Shown: positions 1-8,748 of the stretch, piece by piece
How the letters are laid out: every line of letters begins with the position of its first letter
How positions within the stretch are numbered: position 1 is the stretch's first letter
Assembly (NCBI RefSeq): GCF_035918155.1
Contig: NZ_CP109327.1
Span: 744,001 to 808,000 of the forward strand
Reading direction: 5' to 3'
Origin: Streptomyces sp. NBC_01591
GTDB lineage: Bacteria > Actinomycetota > Actinomycetes > Streptomycetales > Streptomycetaceae
DNA: 64,000 bases
Translations under genes and position numbers: made by a program
The notes under the pieces: model-generated
Seen by the model: the letters and a program-made list of their open reading frames with translations, nothing else
Database searches by the model: none
What the model was told of the DNA's origin: nothing

Positions 1-296
1 GAGAGGAGCCGGCTCCACTGCATGGGCGAGAGTCTTCCTGATTCCGCTGCAATGCCGCGGACTGCTCTCGCGGGGTGGACGACCGCCGCGTCCAGGACAC
101 CGGCCGGAAGGTCATCGCGGTACAGGAAGTGCACGAAGGGCTTCGTCCTCGCGTCGAAGAGGCTGATCAGCACCTCCGCCGACGCGGCCCGGTTGGAGCC
201 CAGGCCGCGCAACCACGCATGGGAGATGCGCTCGCAGGGACGAAAGCCCTCGGGCAGCGCGGCCCAGGCACTCAGGTCGGCATCGGTCTCGGTCAT
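1..296 (-). CDS. Hypothetical protein, N-terminal part (runs off the left edge)
   Basis: Reading leftwards from the ATG at 296 gives about 98 residues with no stop before the window edge, so only the N-terminus is present. It starts MTETDADLSAWAALPEGF and continues with short amphipathic helices (AEVLISLFDART, GVLDAAVVHPARAVRG) that look like HEAT or LRV-type helical repeats. I do not recognise a defined family. There is no signal peptide or membrane segment, so a cytosolic protein is likely. The gene lies 67 bp downstream of the esterase gene on the same strand and may be read from its own promoter. The function is unknown. Confidence 0.55.
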   Translation of the reverse strand, partial: MTETDADLSAWAALPEGFRPCERISHAWLRGLGSNRAASAEVLISLFDARTKPFVHFLYRDDLPAGVLDAAVVHPARAVRGIAAESGRLSPMQWSRLL

Positions 297-363
297 CTAT
301 CGATTGAACAGGTAAGGAGTCGGAAGGATCAAGGCGTCATCGCATCCTCACCTTGAGGGCTTG

Positions 364-1632
364 TCAATCGGCGTCAGTGGCCTCGTCGAAGAAGCGGACG
401 ATGCGCGGAAGGGCCCGCCTCACCGAGTTGTTGTGGTCGTAGTCGCCGACATCGGTGAGCCGGTGGTCGGCGCCGTTGTCCGTCAGCTGTTGCGCGCAGT
501 ATTCGGAGTGGGAGTCATCGACGTCCTTGTCGCCGCGGGCGTGGAAGAGACTCACGGGAACGTTCGGCTTCCAGTCGCACGTGGTGTCCAGCGCGTGCAG
601 TCGGCGCTTGAGGACACCGCTTGGCGTACGGATCTTGTCGAGGAAGTCCTCGGTGAACAGGTCCTTGGAAGCGGGCGACAGCGCACCGGCGATCTGCTCG
701 GTCGTGTGATCACCGTCGAACAGCTCCTCCACGATCTGGTCGTAAGGCGCGCGGAAGGCTTCGCTCGGCGAGCCGTAGAGGCCGTAGGTCTTGTTCCAGG
801 CGGTGGCGAAGTAGGCGAGATAGAGCCCGGACTTGTCGATCTTGTCGTCCGCCGCGTCCGCCTCGAACGCGGACAGATGGAACGGGCCGGCGACCGGGGC
901 GAGCGCTCCGAGCCGGAAGTACCGGTCGGCGCCCTCCTTCTGGAGGGCCCGGCCGACCAGCATGGCCGCAGGCCCTCCCTGCGAGAACCCGCTGACCTGG
1001 ACCGTACGCTCGAGCTCCCGGCCGTCTCGGTGGGCGAAGGTACGGGCCGCGCGCAGCGCGTCGACGGCGGCGGCGACGGTGGCCCGTGGGTCGCCGTAGG
1101 GATGGAAGCCCTCGCCCGCGCCGAGGCCCACGTAGTCGGGGGCCGAGACCGCGCGTCCGGTCGATGCGAACAAGTACGCGGCGAGTCGGTCGCCGGAGGC
1201 AGGATCCTCCGAGGCGACGTCCTTGCGGTAGGCGATGGTGCCGTGCAGCCAGGAGACGGTCGACAGACGCCGGCCGGCGGTCTTGGGTAACACGATGAGC
1301 TGGCTCGCGATGGTGGGATCACCCGCGCTGTTCGTGGTGCGATAGACGACCTGGTATGCCGTCACTCCGTAACGGACCTGGGAGGAGTCGATCTTTCCTT
1401 GCAGTTCCGAGGCGATCTGTTGTGCCGTCAGATCGGCGACCTGGCGCGAGGAGACAACGGCTCCGCCCTGTGCCTGCCGGGCAGGGGTGTCGGCGATCGA
1501 GGCCTGCGAGGTCGGAGCCGGTCGGGTCTGGCTGTCGACGGCCGAGGCCGAGACCGGCGCGGTCAGAACCGCCCCGCTGCCGAGGACGGCCGCACCGACC
1601 AGCAACCGGATATGGAAGCGCTGTGAAGTCAT
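364..1632 (-). CDS. Secreted alpha/beta-hydrolase (lipase/esterase)
   Basis: The 422-residue protein is an exported serine hydrolase. The ATG at 1632 is chosen because it gives a normal signal peptide (MTSQRFHIR, a hydrophobic core, then an ASA-type cleavage site near residue 31). The longer reading upstream has no such N-terminus. The nucleophile elbow GFSQGG places the catalytic Ser near residue 217. An acid (HARGDKDVDD) and a His (GDYDHNNS) follow in the expected C-terminal positions, and an SWLHGT segment probably forms the oxyanion side. This layout matches the large secreted lipases of actinomycetes that act on esters or triglycerides outside the cell. The exact substrate cannot be told. 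It faces no obvious operon partner. Confidence 0.82.
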   Translation of the reverse strand: MTSQRFHIRLLVGAAVLGSGAVLTAPVSASAVDSQTRPAPTSQASIADTPARQAQGGAVVSSRQVADLTAQQIASELQGKIDSSQVRYGVTAYQVVYRTTNSAGDPTIASQLIVLPKTAGRRLSTVSWLHGTIAYRKDVASEDPASGDRLAAYLFASTGRAVSAPDYVGLGAGEGFHPYGDPRATVAAAVDALRAARTFAHRDGRELERTVQVSGFSQGGPAAMLVGRALQKEGADRYFRLGALAPVAGPFHLSAFEADAADDKIDKSGLYLAYFATAWNKTYGLYGSPSEAFRAPYDQIVEELFDGDHTTEQIAGALSPASKDLFTEDFLDKIRTPSGVLKRRLHALDTTCDWKPNVPVSLFHARGDKDVDDSHSEYCAQQLTDNGADHRLTDVGDYDHNNSVRRALPRIVRFFDEATDAD

Positions 1633-1872
1633 GTATGGATCCTGCCCGCTGACAGTTCCACAGGGACATGGGGCCACCTGCCCGCCCGATGTAGGGCCGG
1701 CCCTACAGGGTTCCCCTAGGAGTGGGCTTGAGTTCTAGCAGTCCTTGCTCCAGGACAGGCGCGCAGTGATCATGGAGGCTCCATGGGCTGAGCTGTACGG
1801 CTTGCGTTCGTTTCGCACCGCGCCGCCAGCCAGCCAGCCAGCCACTGTCAATCGATCAACGGAAGGTCGTCC

Positions 1873-2475
1873 GTGCGCAAGCTCGTGTACTACATCGCGT
1901 CCACTCTCGACGGTTTCATCGCGGGACCGGACGGTTCCGACCCCACCGGTCCGGACGGCTTCTGGCCGATCCCCGAGGACTACATTCAGCACCTCATCAC
2001 CGAGTACCCGGAAACCCTGCCCGGCCCGGCCCGTGCCGCACTGTCCGTCACGGCCGACGGCACACACTTTGACACCATCGTCGAAGGGCGGCGCTCCTAC
2101 GAGATCGGTCTCCGGGCCGGAGTGACCGACGCCTACCCACATCTGCGCCATCTGGTGTTCTCGCGGACGATGAGCGAGAGCCCGGACCCGGCCGTGGAAC
2201 TGGTTGCCGACGATCCGGCAGCGACGATCCGGCAGTTGAAGCAGCAGGGCGGCAAGGACATCTGGTTGGTAGGCGGTGCCGAACTGGCCGGTGCGCTGTA
2301 CTCCGAGATCGACGGGCTGATCATCAAGCTGAGCCCGATGACCATCGGCACGGGTATACCGCTCTTCTCCCACAAGGCAGCATTCGATCCGCGCAGTTGG
2401 GAACTCACCGACCACACCGTCCTGAAGTCCGGAGCAGCCTTCCTCACCTACGCCCGCACAACCCCCACCGTGTAG
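1873..2475 (+). CDS. RibD C-terminal/DHFR-like reductase family protein
   Basis: The 200-residue protein begins at a GTG (MRKLVYYIASTLDGFIAGPDG), the typical first strand of the dihydrofolate-reductase-like fold used by RibD C-terminal domains. The conserved DGFIAG motif is near residue 13, and the nucleotide-binding region GGKDIWLVGGAELAGAL is near residues 130-147. Members reduce pteridine- or pyrimidine-like substrates with NAD(P)H, but stand-alone copies such as this are mostly uncharacterised. The length is normal for the family and no partner gene is adjacent. An RBS (GGAAGG) lies 6 to 11 bases before the start. Confidence 0.85.
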   Translation: MRKLVYYIASTLDGFIAGPDGSDPTGPDGFWPIPEDYIQHLITEYPETLPGPARAALSVTADGTHFDTIVEGRRSYEIGLRAGVTDAYPHLRHLVFSRTMSESPDPAVELVADDPAATIRQLKQQGGKDIWLVGGAELAGALYSEIDGLIIKLSPMTIGTGIPLFSHKAAFDPRSWELTDHTVLKSGAAFLTYARTTPTV

Positions 2476-2726
2476 CGGCCAGGCCGCTTCCCTCCCATCA
2501 GCGCGAGGGCATGCTGCCGCAGTTCGCCGTCCGGGGCCCTCTTTCTTCCGGGCTCCGACGGCGTGCTCGTAGGCGCGGATGATCTCGGCCCGCGCCCGCC
2601 CCGAACGACAACGCCGGTCTCCACAACCCCAACCGGATCCCGGAAACCGGCATCACATCACGCGAGCCCCCGAACCCGCCCACGGCATCGGCGTGTTCAG
2701 GGGTCGATCTGCGCACGGCGACGAGG

Positions 2727-3644
2727 TCAGGCTCCGCAGAACGGCATGGTCCGCACGTAACCGCCGAGGTTCTCGTCATCGGTGCCCAGAAGGGCGTCGG
2801 CGGAGCCGGGCAGACACTCCACTGCCTCGACCTTGTACCGCGGGAACGTCCCGAGCACGGTCGGGTGCGCCGCGAGCGTGACCCGTACCCGGCCGGCGGC
2901 CGACACGGCCACCCGGCCCGCGTCGCTCACCGCGGAGTCGAACGGGCCGTCGTCACCGGCGTCCGCTGCCGAACTCACGATGATCCGGCCGGAGCCGGTC
3001 ACCGAGATGTCGGAGATGTGCCGCGTGCCCTCACCGGTCGGGTACGCCGCCAGGTAGGCCCGGCGCGTCACAGCGCCGAACTGCGGCTGCCCCCACGGAG
3101 CGAACGACAACGCCGCCGCGTACAACGTGGCGGGACGATCCGCGCCCGCTCCCCGGTCCGCCCACAGGGCGGCGAGCTTCCCGTCCCGGGCGACGAGTGC
3201 GAAGCTCTCGAAGTCGTCGCCCTCGCCGATTCCCGGCAGCGGCGAGTAGTCGACGACCGCCGCCGTGGAGCCGGTGACCTTCAGACGGTAGACGATGCCG
3301 CGGCCGGTGAGCGCCAGGTACTCCCCAGGCATGCCGGGGATGGCCTCGATGGCCTCCAGGTCGACGGGTTCCGGCCCGTCCCAGGTGATCGGGGAGATGC
3401 CGTCGGAGCCCTCCCAGTGCGTGATCCGCGACAGGCGCCGCTGCCCAGACTGCTTGTTGTCGTGCACGGCCAGCACGTGCACCCCCTCTCCGTCCGCGGT
3501 ACGGCCTTCGTACGCGAGACCGCTGACTCCGCTACGGACGTCACCACCGACCTTCTGCCATTCGCCGTCCGCACCGGCCGGGGCGCCGCCGAGCATCGTC
3601 AGCACCGCGGCCGCCGCGGTGATCCAAGCCATGCGCTGCAACAT
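2727..3644 (-). CDS. Secreted protein of unknown function, possible beta-propeller
   Basis: About 305 residues. The start MLQRMAW at 3644 gives a signal peptide (hydrophobic stretch ITAAAAVLTMLGG, cleavage near AGA-DGEW). A second ATG lies at 3632. The mature part is rich in repeated beta-strand blocks (VSGLAYEG, DLEAIEAIPGMPGEYLALT, DDFESFALVARDGKLAALWAD). This resembles extracellular beta-propeller or esterase-like-phytase proteins, but no catalytic signature is clear. A Cys pair (VECLPG and MPFCGA) near the C-terminus may form a disulfide. The gene is transcribed away from the decayed trmO-like region. The role is unknown. Confidence 0.7.
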   Translation of the reverse strand: MLQRMAWITAAAAVLTMLGGAPAGADGEWQKVGGDVRSGVSGLAYEGRTADGEGVHVLAVHDNKQSGQRRLSRITHWEGSDGISPITWDGPEPVDLEAIEAIPGMPGEYLALTGRGIVYRLKVTGSTAAVVDYSPLPGIGEGDDFESFALVARDGKLAALWADRGAGADRPATLYAAALSFAPWGQPQFGAVTRRAYLAAYPTGEGTRHISDISVTGSGRIIVSSAADAGDDGPFDSAVSDAGRVAVSAAGRVRVTLAAHPTVLGTFPRYKVEAVECLPGSADALLGTDDENLGGYVRTMPFCGA

Positions 3645-3749
3645 CGGGAGTTCCACTGGGGGTCGCTCGCCTTCTCTGTCCGACAGGCGCGAGGTCACGC
3701 GCCGGGCGTCAGGTTATTGATCACCACGAGCGCGGCCCAGCGACGGTTA

Positions 3750-4300
3750 CGCCATTTGCCGGAGCGCGAAGTCGAACTCGGCAGGCACACGCCACACGTC
3801 ACACGCCTGGTGCCGCCACCCCGCCAGGGCTTCGGGGCACCGCCTCGCATTCCATCCCGACGAGGCCGAGGCGGCATGTGCGCGAGCACCCCGGTCTCGT
3901 CTCCGGCGGGGCCCGTCGCCGCACCGGCCGCCACGTCCAGTCCGCTGACGCGAATGTCCAGGCCATCCACGGCCGTGAGCCGACAGATCGAAACACCGAG
4001 CCTGTTGGGTCGCCGACGGCTGCGTTGCGCGAAGACGCCAACCAGCGTTCGTCCTGCCGGCCAGGCACGGGACGGGACGGGTGCCGCAGTCGATCTCCTG
4101 GCTGTCGACTTGGTCGAAGAAGAACACCACTTCAAGGTGGGAGAACCCGTCCAGGCCGTAAAGTGCCTCGGGGCCGAACATCAAAGCGCCCAGCCGAATG
4201 ACGGCTTCCTCAACCAGCCCTGGCAAGCCCAAGCCGCCCAACGGAAGCCGAAGCAGCCGCTGCCACTCTGGGCCCGTAACTCTCCGGGAGGATGAGCAAG
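3750..4300 (-). pseudogene. Decayed TrmO/TsaA-like tRNA methyltransferase gene
   Basis: Two minus-strand frames together spell a TrmO-type (YaeB/TsaA) protein. One frame reads VEEAVIRL, FGPEALYGLDGFSHLEVV and FFFDQVD. About 230 bases later the neighbouring frame continues with VGVFAQRS, RRRPNRLGVSICRL and GLDIRVSGLDV. The change of frame near 4050 means at least one indel. The expected C-terminal block (GTPVLDIKPY...) is missing, replaced by unrelated reading. Intact relatives use SAM to N6-methylate t6A37 of tRNA. This copy cannot make a full protein. The boundaries are approximate. Confidence 0.6.
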
Positions 4301-4455
4301 GCGATTCCTCTGCTCTGCCTGCACGCACTGCCCACCCGGGCTTCGTGCCCGTGCCCAAGTGCGGAAACGTCGTGGCTGACCGGCTTGCCGTGCGGGTATC
4401 GTCCGGTCCCCGACCAGCCGTTCCGGCGGCCTCCGACGTTCAGAGAGCGATTCTC

Positions 4456-4809
4456 ATGATCAGCCAGCAAGCGACGACGACCCTGTGGCGCCCGACCGGC
4501 CCCAAGGAGCTGGATCTGGTCCGGGAACTGAACTGGCGTGCGTGGCCGCCTCGTCTTCCCGAGCAGCCCATCTTCTACCCGGTCCTCAACGAGGACTACG
4601 CAATCAGGATCGCGAGGGACTGGAACGTGAAGCATGACGGAGCCGGGTTCGTCACGCGTTTCGAGGTCGAGTCCGAGTTTCTGCGTCGCTACCCCGTCCA
4701 GCAGGCCGGCGGGCGGACGATCCTTGAGCTGTGGGTTCCAGCCGAAGAACTCGATGAATTCAACGCCCATATCGTCGGTGAGATCCAGCTGGTCCACGAA
4801 TTCAGCTGA
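4456..4809 (+). CDS. Small conserved protein of the type annotated 'ADP-ribosylation/crystallin J1'
   Basis: The 117-residue protein starts at the ATG at 4456 (MISQQATTTLWRPTGP). Conserved blocks are LWRPTGPKELDLV, WRAWPPRLPEQPIFYPVLN, DYAIRIARDWNV, FVTRFEVESEFL and ILELWVPAEELDEFN. I recognise this pattern from a widespread small actinobacterial family whose common database name is 'ADP-ribosylation/crystallin J1'. That name is inherited and no enzymatic activity is established. The reading frame extends upstream to 4198, but that part has no homologous look and overlaps the trmO fossil. It is cytosolic and stands alone. Confidence 0.75.
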   Translation: MISQQATTTLWRPTGPKELDLVRELNWRAWPPRLPEQPIFYPVLNEDYAIRIARDWNVKHDGAGFVTRFEVESEFLRRYPVQQAGGRTILELWVPAEELDEFNAHIVGEIQLVHEFS

Positions 4810-5108
4810 GCTTCTTCATTGGCCTTCGCCCGGGTCGTACGACGATGGCGGTTGGTTCCAGACGGTGTCAACCGGCTGACGATCCGGCGGAGTTCGCGTG
4901 CGTTTCGAGGTGACATGGCCCGCATCGCATCGTGCCCTGCAGGCCATCAACATGCTGCCCCATGGTGAGATGCACTATCGCGAGCACTCAGATAACCAGC
5001 ACTCACTTGACCGATCTCGTGGACCTCTCGCGTCGGTGCCACCACGGCGGGAAACGTTCCCGTTCGGTCGGCACGTACAGCATCGAGCGCCCGTGCGAGG
5101 ATCGCGAC

Positions 5109-5636
5109 GTGAACGAACTGCGCTTCCGCCTCGCCGACGAAACCGACCTCGCCGTTCTCGTTCGCCTGCGCGACGACGCGGCCCGCTGGATGCTCGACCA
5201 GGGCATTACCGGCCAGTGGCGGCCCGGCGAGCTGGACGAGGACCACTTCCGCCGGATCATGGCGAGTGGCGAGGTCTGGATCGCCGAGGCCGATGGCCGC
5301 GCGGCCGGGGCCTGGGAGCTGTGGTGGGCGGACGAGGACGCCTGGGGACCGCAGCCGCCGGTGGCCGGCTACGTGCACCGGCTGATGGTTGACCACAGCA
5401 GCGCCCGGCCGGGGACGGGACGGCTGCTGCTGCGGGCTGCGGAGCGGCGCGTGGCCGCGGTGGGGCGGGCGTTCGTCCGTCTGGACTGCCTGGCCGGGAA
5501 TGCCCGCCTCAACACCTACTACGTGAACGACGGCTACCGGCTCGTCGGCCACAAGGCGGGCAAGCAGCAGCCGGGCGGTGAGCCCAAGTCGTTCACGCTC
5601 TTCGAGAAGACCCTGCAGGTCGGCCGCAAGGTCTGA
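5109..5636 (+). CDS. GNAT-family N-acetyltransferase
   Basis: The protein has 175 residues from the GTG at 5109, which follows a GAGGA ribosome binding site at a good distance. It begins MNELRFRLADETDLAVLVRLRDDAARWM, typical of GNAT strand 1 and helix 1. The acetyl-CoA loop region is VHRLMVDHSSARPGTGRLLLRAAE near residues 95-120, followed by RLDCLAGNARLNTYYVNDGY, the usual C-terminal substrate and CoA motif. It will transfer acetyl from acetyl-CoA to an amine, substrate unknown. A strong palindrome at 5740-5767 probably terminates it. Confidence 0.85.
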   Translation: MNELRFRLADETDLAVLVRLRDDAARWMLDQGITGQWRPGELDEDHFRRIMASGEVWIAEADGRAAGAWELWWADEDAWGPQPPVAGYVHRLMVDHSSARPGTGRLLLRAAERRVAAVGRAFVRLDCLAGNARLNTYYVNDGYRLVGHKAGKQQPGGEPKSFTLFEKTLQVGRKV

Positions 5637-5739
5637 GCAACCGCGGCCCACGCTGCTGCTTTCGCCGGTCGGTCAGTGGCGAAGGGCGAAGGCCGGCCCG
5701 GACATCACTCCTGGCTGTTCCCGTACCACGACCGGCTCG

Positions 5740-5767
5740 CCGGGCCGTCAGCCGGCTGACGGCCCGG
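5740..5767. terminator. Perfect 28-bp palindrome, probable terminator
   Basis: Positions 5740-5767 are exactly self-complementary (arms CCGGGCCGTCAGCC and GGCTGACGGCCCGG, no loop). It lies about 100 bp after the GNAT stop and before the P450 fossil. A factor-independent terminator without a U-tract, common in Streptomyces, is the simplest reading. A dyad binding site is the alternative. Confidence 0.5.
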
Positions 5768-5815
5768 GGGGCCGGACCGGGTATCCGGGACCCCACTGCC
5801 GTGGAGTCCGAGGGG

Positions 5816-6212
5816 GACTCGTACCGGCAGGATCCAGCAGGTCATCGACTCCGCACTCGACGACCTGCTGGACGCGGGACCGCCCGCCGACCTGGTGGCG
5901 CTGGTCGCCCGCCCCGTTCCGGCACGGGTCATCTGTCTGCTGCTCGGTGTGCCCTACGCGGACCACGCCTTCTTCCAGCAGGCAGCCGCTCGCGCCCTGG
6001 CAGGCGACGCGGACCCCGCCGACGTACGCATCGCTCTGCGTGAACTGGGCGACTACCTCGACGTCCTCGTACAGGAGAAGGCCCGTGCGTCCCACGACGA
6101 CGTCCTGTCTCAGCTGGTCCGTGACCTGCTGCTGCCGGGCACCGTCGACCGGGCGAACTCGTCAATGTCGCGATGACACTGCTCGTCGCGGGCTTCGAGA
6201 CCACCGGCAAGG
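5816..6212 (+). pseudogene. Cytochrome P450 gene fragment (frameshifted, both ends missing)
   Basis: The frame through 5895 reads IQQVIDSALDDLLDAGPPADLV, then PVPARVICLLLGVPYADHAF, and ends VRDLLLPGTVDR. This is the helix C-H region of an actinobacterial P450. One base is then missing near 6150; shifting frame restores ELVNVAMTLLVAGFETTG, the start of the I-helix with its AGxET oxygen-activating motif. The N-terminal third, the ExxR helix and the Cys heme loop are all absent, and the homology stops at about 6212 in a hairpin. It cannot encode a working enzyme. Confidence 0.7.
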
Positions 6213-6226
6213 GGCCCTCGGGCCCC
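6211..6226. terminator. Short GC hairpin after the P450 fragment
   Basis: Positions 6211-6216 and 6221-6226 pair (GGGGCC and GGCCCC) around a CTCG loop, directly where P450 homology ends. It may insulate the downstream pucR-type gene from read-through. Confidence 0.35.
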
Positions 6227-6342
6227 GTCCCCCGAGCGCCCGGAGCCACCGGGCCGGACGCGCCTCTTCCCCAGCCCGCCGCAGTGGACGACACTCGTAG
6301 CAAGATCACAGCACTCTGCGACGGGGAGATCGGGGTGGGCAC

Positions 6343-7443
6343 ATGCGGGGTCTCGTGCTGCGGCTGGCCGGGCTCAACGCCGGGGCGGAGAGCGCCATGC
6401 GGCTCATCGGCTTCTTCGACACCCTCGTCGAGCAACGGCTCGGCCTCGACGGGGTACTGGGGACGGCGGCCCGGGTCGCCGAGTGCCCGGTCGGTCTGGC
6501 CGGGCCCGGTCCCGACGGTCTGACGGCCGGGCCGAACGGCAGTACGCGGCCGGGCGGGCCTCCGCCGGGCGCGACCCTCCGGGAGCTGCGCGGCGGGAAG
6601 TGCGCCTGGCTGGCACGAGAGGGTGCCCCGCAGCCCTTCGACGAGCTGCTCCTGGAGCGGCTGGCGCTGGCCTGCGACGCCGTGCTGAGCCGTCGCGGGA
6701 GCGAAGCGGTGCCGCTCGATCCGGCGCTGCTGGAGACCGTCATCAGCTCCACCGCCCCGCTGCCTGAGCGGGCGCGTGCGCTGCGGCTGCTGGGGTTCGC
6801 ACCTTCGGGCCCGCTCACTCTCCTGGCCGTCGACGGCGGGCGCGGCCCGCAGGGGATGGCGCCGGTCCTCGAACGGCTCCCTCCCGCCTCGGCGGGCCGA
6901 CGCCGGACGGCCGCGCTCGGCTCCGTGCACGCGGTGGCCGTGACGGGCCCGCTGCCGGAGCGGCTGCTCGCCCCGGCGGGCTTCCGGATCGGGGTCGGTC
7001 CCGAGGCCACCGCGACCGAGGCGCCGCGCTCCTGGGAGGGTGCGGTGCGGGCGCTGCGGTTCGCGGGGACCTCACGCTCGGACGTGGGTCTGGCCCCGGT
7101 CGTGGAGGAGCCCGCCATCTACCACTCCTCGCTCGGCGCCTTCGAGGTGCTCGCCCGGGAACTGTCCGGCCCTGCCATCGCCGGCATCGGTGACCTGGAC
7201 GTACTGGACGCGCTCGCCGCGGAGCCGGGCGGCGGTACCGAGATGCTGACCACGCTGGAGGTCCTGGTCCAGGCGGGTTCGCTGCGCGCGGCGGCGCGGG
7301 AACTGCACCTGCACCACAACTCGGTGGCGGTACGGGTCGCGCGGGCGGAGGCGGCGCTCGGCTACGAGCTGGGCGAGACGGTGGGCCGGTTCCGGCTCGC
7401 GCTGGCCCTCGCCCTGCGCCGCCTGCGGGACAACCCCGCGTAG
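6343..7443 (+). CDS. PucR-family transcriptional regulator
   Basis: 366 residues. The C-terminal block LEVLVQAGSLRAAARELHLHHNSVAVRVARAE, near residues 305-340, is the PucR-type helix-turn-helix. It is preceded by the family's typical central GGDEF-like/CdaR region (PAIYHSSLGAFEVLARE). The N-terminal 200 residues are the variable sensory part and are Gly/Pro rich. Such proteins usually activate nearby catabolic genes in response to a metabolite. The esterase-BVMO-SDR genes start 300 bp downstream on the same strand, so control of that cluster is a reasonable inference. The start ATG at 6343 has a modest GGGG-rich leader. Confidence 0.82.
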   Translation: MRGLVLRLAGLNAGAESAMRLIGFFDTLVEQRLGLDGVLGTAARVAECPVGLAGPGPDGLTAGPNGSTRPGGPPPGATLRELRGGKCAWLAREGAPQPFDELLLERLALACDAVLSRRGSEAVPLDPALLETVISSTAPLPERARALRLLGFAPSGPLTLLAVDGGRGPQGMAPVLERLPPASAGRRRTAALGSVHAVAVTGPLPERLLAPAGFRIGVGPEATATEAPRSWEGAVRALRFAGTSRSDVGLAPVVEEPAIYHSSLGAFEVLARELSGPAIAGIGDLDVLDALAAEPGGGTEMLTTLEVLVQAGSLRAAARELHLHHNSVAVRVARAEAALGYELGETVGRFRLALALALRRLRDNPA

Positions 7444-7749
7444 AGCCGCCTACGCGGGCGGCGCACGAGGACACGCAGAGGCGTCAGACGCGGGCAGCGC
7501 ACGAGAACGCGCAAAGGGCGAAGGACGCGCGGGGACGGAGTACGCCGTCGGACGAGTCGCTCGCGCCCCTTGTCTCCGCCGCCTGCCGGGCGCAAGGCGC
7601 CAAGCGGCGCGGACGAGGGCGGATCGCGCGCCAACCGGCTCATGACCCGGTCGGGGCCGCGGACACAGACTGAGGGACGTCAGCAGCGGTTCTCCCGGGC
7701 GGTACTCACTCCGTCCGGGGCCGCTCCGTGTCGTCCGCCGGAGGCCCCT
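7444..7749. other. Non-coding gap between pucR-type gene and catabolic operon
   Basis: No gene is visible in these 306 bases. A small hairpin (GCCGCC, TACGCG loop, GGCGGC) directly follows the pucR-type stop. An imperfect direct repeat follows (GCGCACGAGGACACGCAGAGG-like at about 7460 and again at about 7497, each about 20 bases). The promoter and operator of the esterase-BVMO-SDR operon must lie here, but I see no clear -35/-10. Confidence 0.4.
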
Positions 7750-8703
7750 GTGCCCCTTCCCCTGCCCGTCGATCCCGAACTCGCCCCGTGGCTCGCCCTG
7801 TTGCCCGCCCTCGATGTCGGCGACGCCGCCGCCGCGCGGGCCACCGTCGAGGCGATGGGCGCCGCCGCGCCGCCCTTCGTCGTCCCCGAGGGCGTCGAGC
7901 TGAGCGAGCACAGCGTTCCGGGGACCGCGGGTGCCCCCGAGGTGCCGGTGGCGGTCTTCCGCCCGGCGGGGGCCGGGACCGCGCTGCCCGCCGTGCTCTA
8001 TGTGCACGGCGGCGGGTTCATCCTGGAGGAGGGGGACGGGGACCGGGCCCTCGCGGCGCGCTGGGCGGCCGAACTCGGCGCCGTCGTCGTCAGCGTGCGC
8101 TACCGCCTGGCCCCGGAGCACCCCTATCCGGCCGCCACCGACGACTGTTACGCGGCCCTGGAGTGGCTGGCGGCGAACGCCGCCGACCTGGGGGCGGACC
8201 CGGCACGGATCGCCGTCGCCGGGGTCAGCGCCGGGGGCGGCCTCGCCGCTGCCCTCGCCCTGCTGGCCAGGGACCGCGGCGGACCGGCGCTGTGCTTCCA
8301 GCTGCTCGACATCCCGGAGCTGGACGACCGCCTGGAGACCCCCTCGATGCGGGAGTTCACCGACACGCCGGTGTGGAACCGCCCCAACGCCGTGCACAGC
8401 TGGCGGGCCTACCTCGGGGCGGACCGCGACCCGGCCGCCCCGGTGCCCGCCTACGCCGCGCCCGCCCGCGCCGAGGACCTTTCGGGGCTGCCGCCCGCGT
8501 ATGTCGCCGTCAGCGACCTCGACCCGCTGCGCGACGAGGGCCTGGACTACGCCCAGCGCCTCGTGCGGGCCGGTGTCCCGACCGAACTGCACCTTTTCCC
8601 CGGCACCTTCCACGGCGCGGCGGGCTTCGTGCCCGACACGGCCGTGACCCGCCGCATGACCGAGGGCGCGCTGGACGCGCTGCGCCGCGGCCTCGCCGTC
8701 TGA
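7750..8703 (+). CDS. HSL-family alpha/beta-hydrolase (esterase)
   Basis: 317 residues from the GTG at 7750, chosen because GGAGG sits 6 bases before it; the frame stays open further upstream but without homology. The oxyanion motif HGGG is at residues 86-89, the nucleophile elbow GVSAGG puts Ser at 160, an acid follows in SDLDPLRDEG, and the His is in TFHGAAG near residue 289. These mark the hormone-sensitive-lipase/type IV esterase family. Lying 45 bp upstream of a Baeyer-Villiger monooxygenase, it most likely hydrolyses the ester or lactone which that enzyme produces. It is cytosolic. Confidence 0.88.
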   Translation: MPLPLPVDPELAPWLALLPALDVGDAAAARATVEAMGAAAPPFVVPEGVELSEHSVPGTAGAPEVPVAVFRPAGAGTALPAVLYVHGGGFILEEGDGDRALAARWAAELGAVVVSVRYRLAPEHPYPAATDDCYAALEWLAANAADLGADPARIAVAGVSAGGGLAAALALLARDRGGPALCFQLLDIPELDDRLETPSMREFTDTPVWNRPNAVHSWRAYLGADRDPAAPVPAYAAPARAEDLSGLPPAYVAVSDLDPLRDEGLDYAQRLVRAGVPTELHLFPGTFHGAAGFVPDTAVTRRMTEGALDALRRGLAV

Positions 8704-8748
8704 AGAACCCGGCGTCCGAAGAAACCTCTCCCCCGCAAGGAGCCGCAC

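Noticed and set aside
361..1290. Long plus-strand frame opposite the secreted esterase
   Set aside because: It is antisense to a clear gene with signal peptide and triad; the Val/Gly/Arg-rich composition is the usual mirror of high-GC codons.
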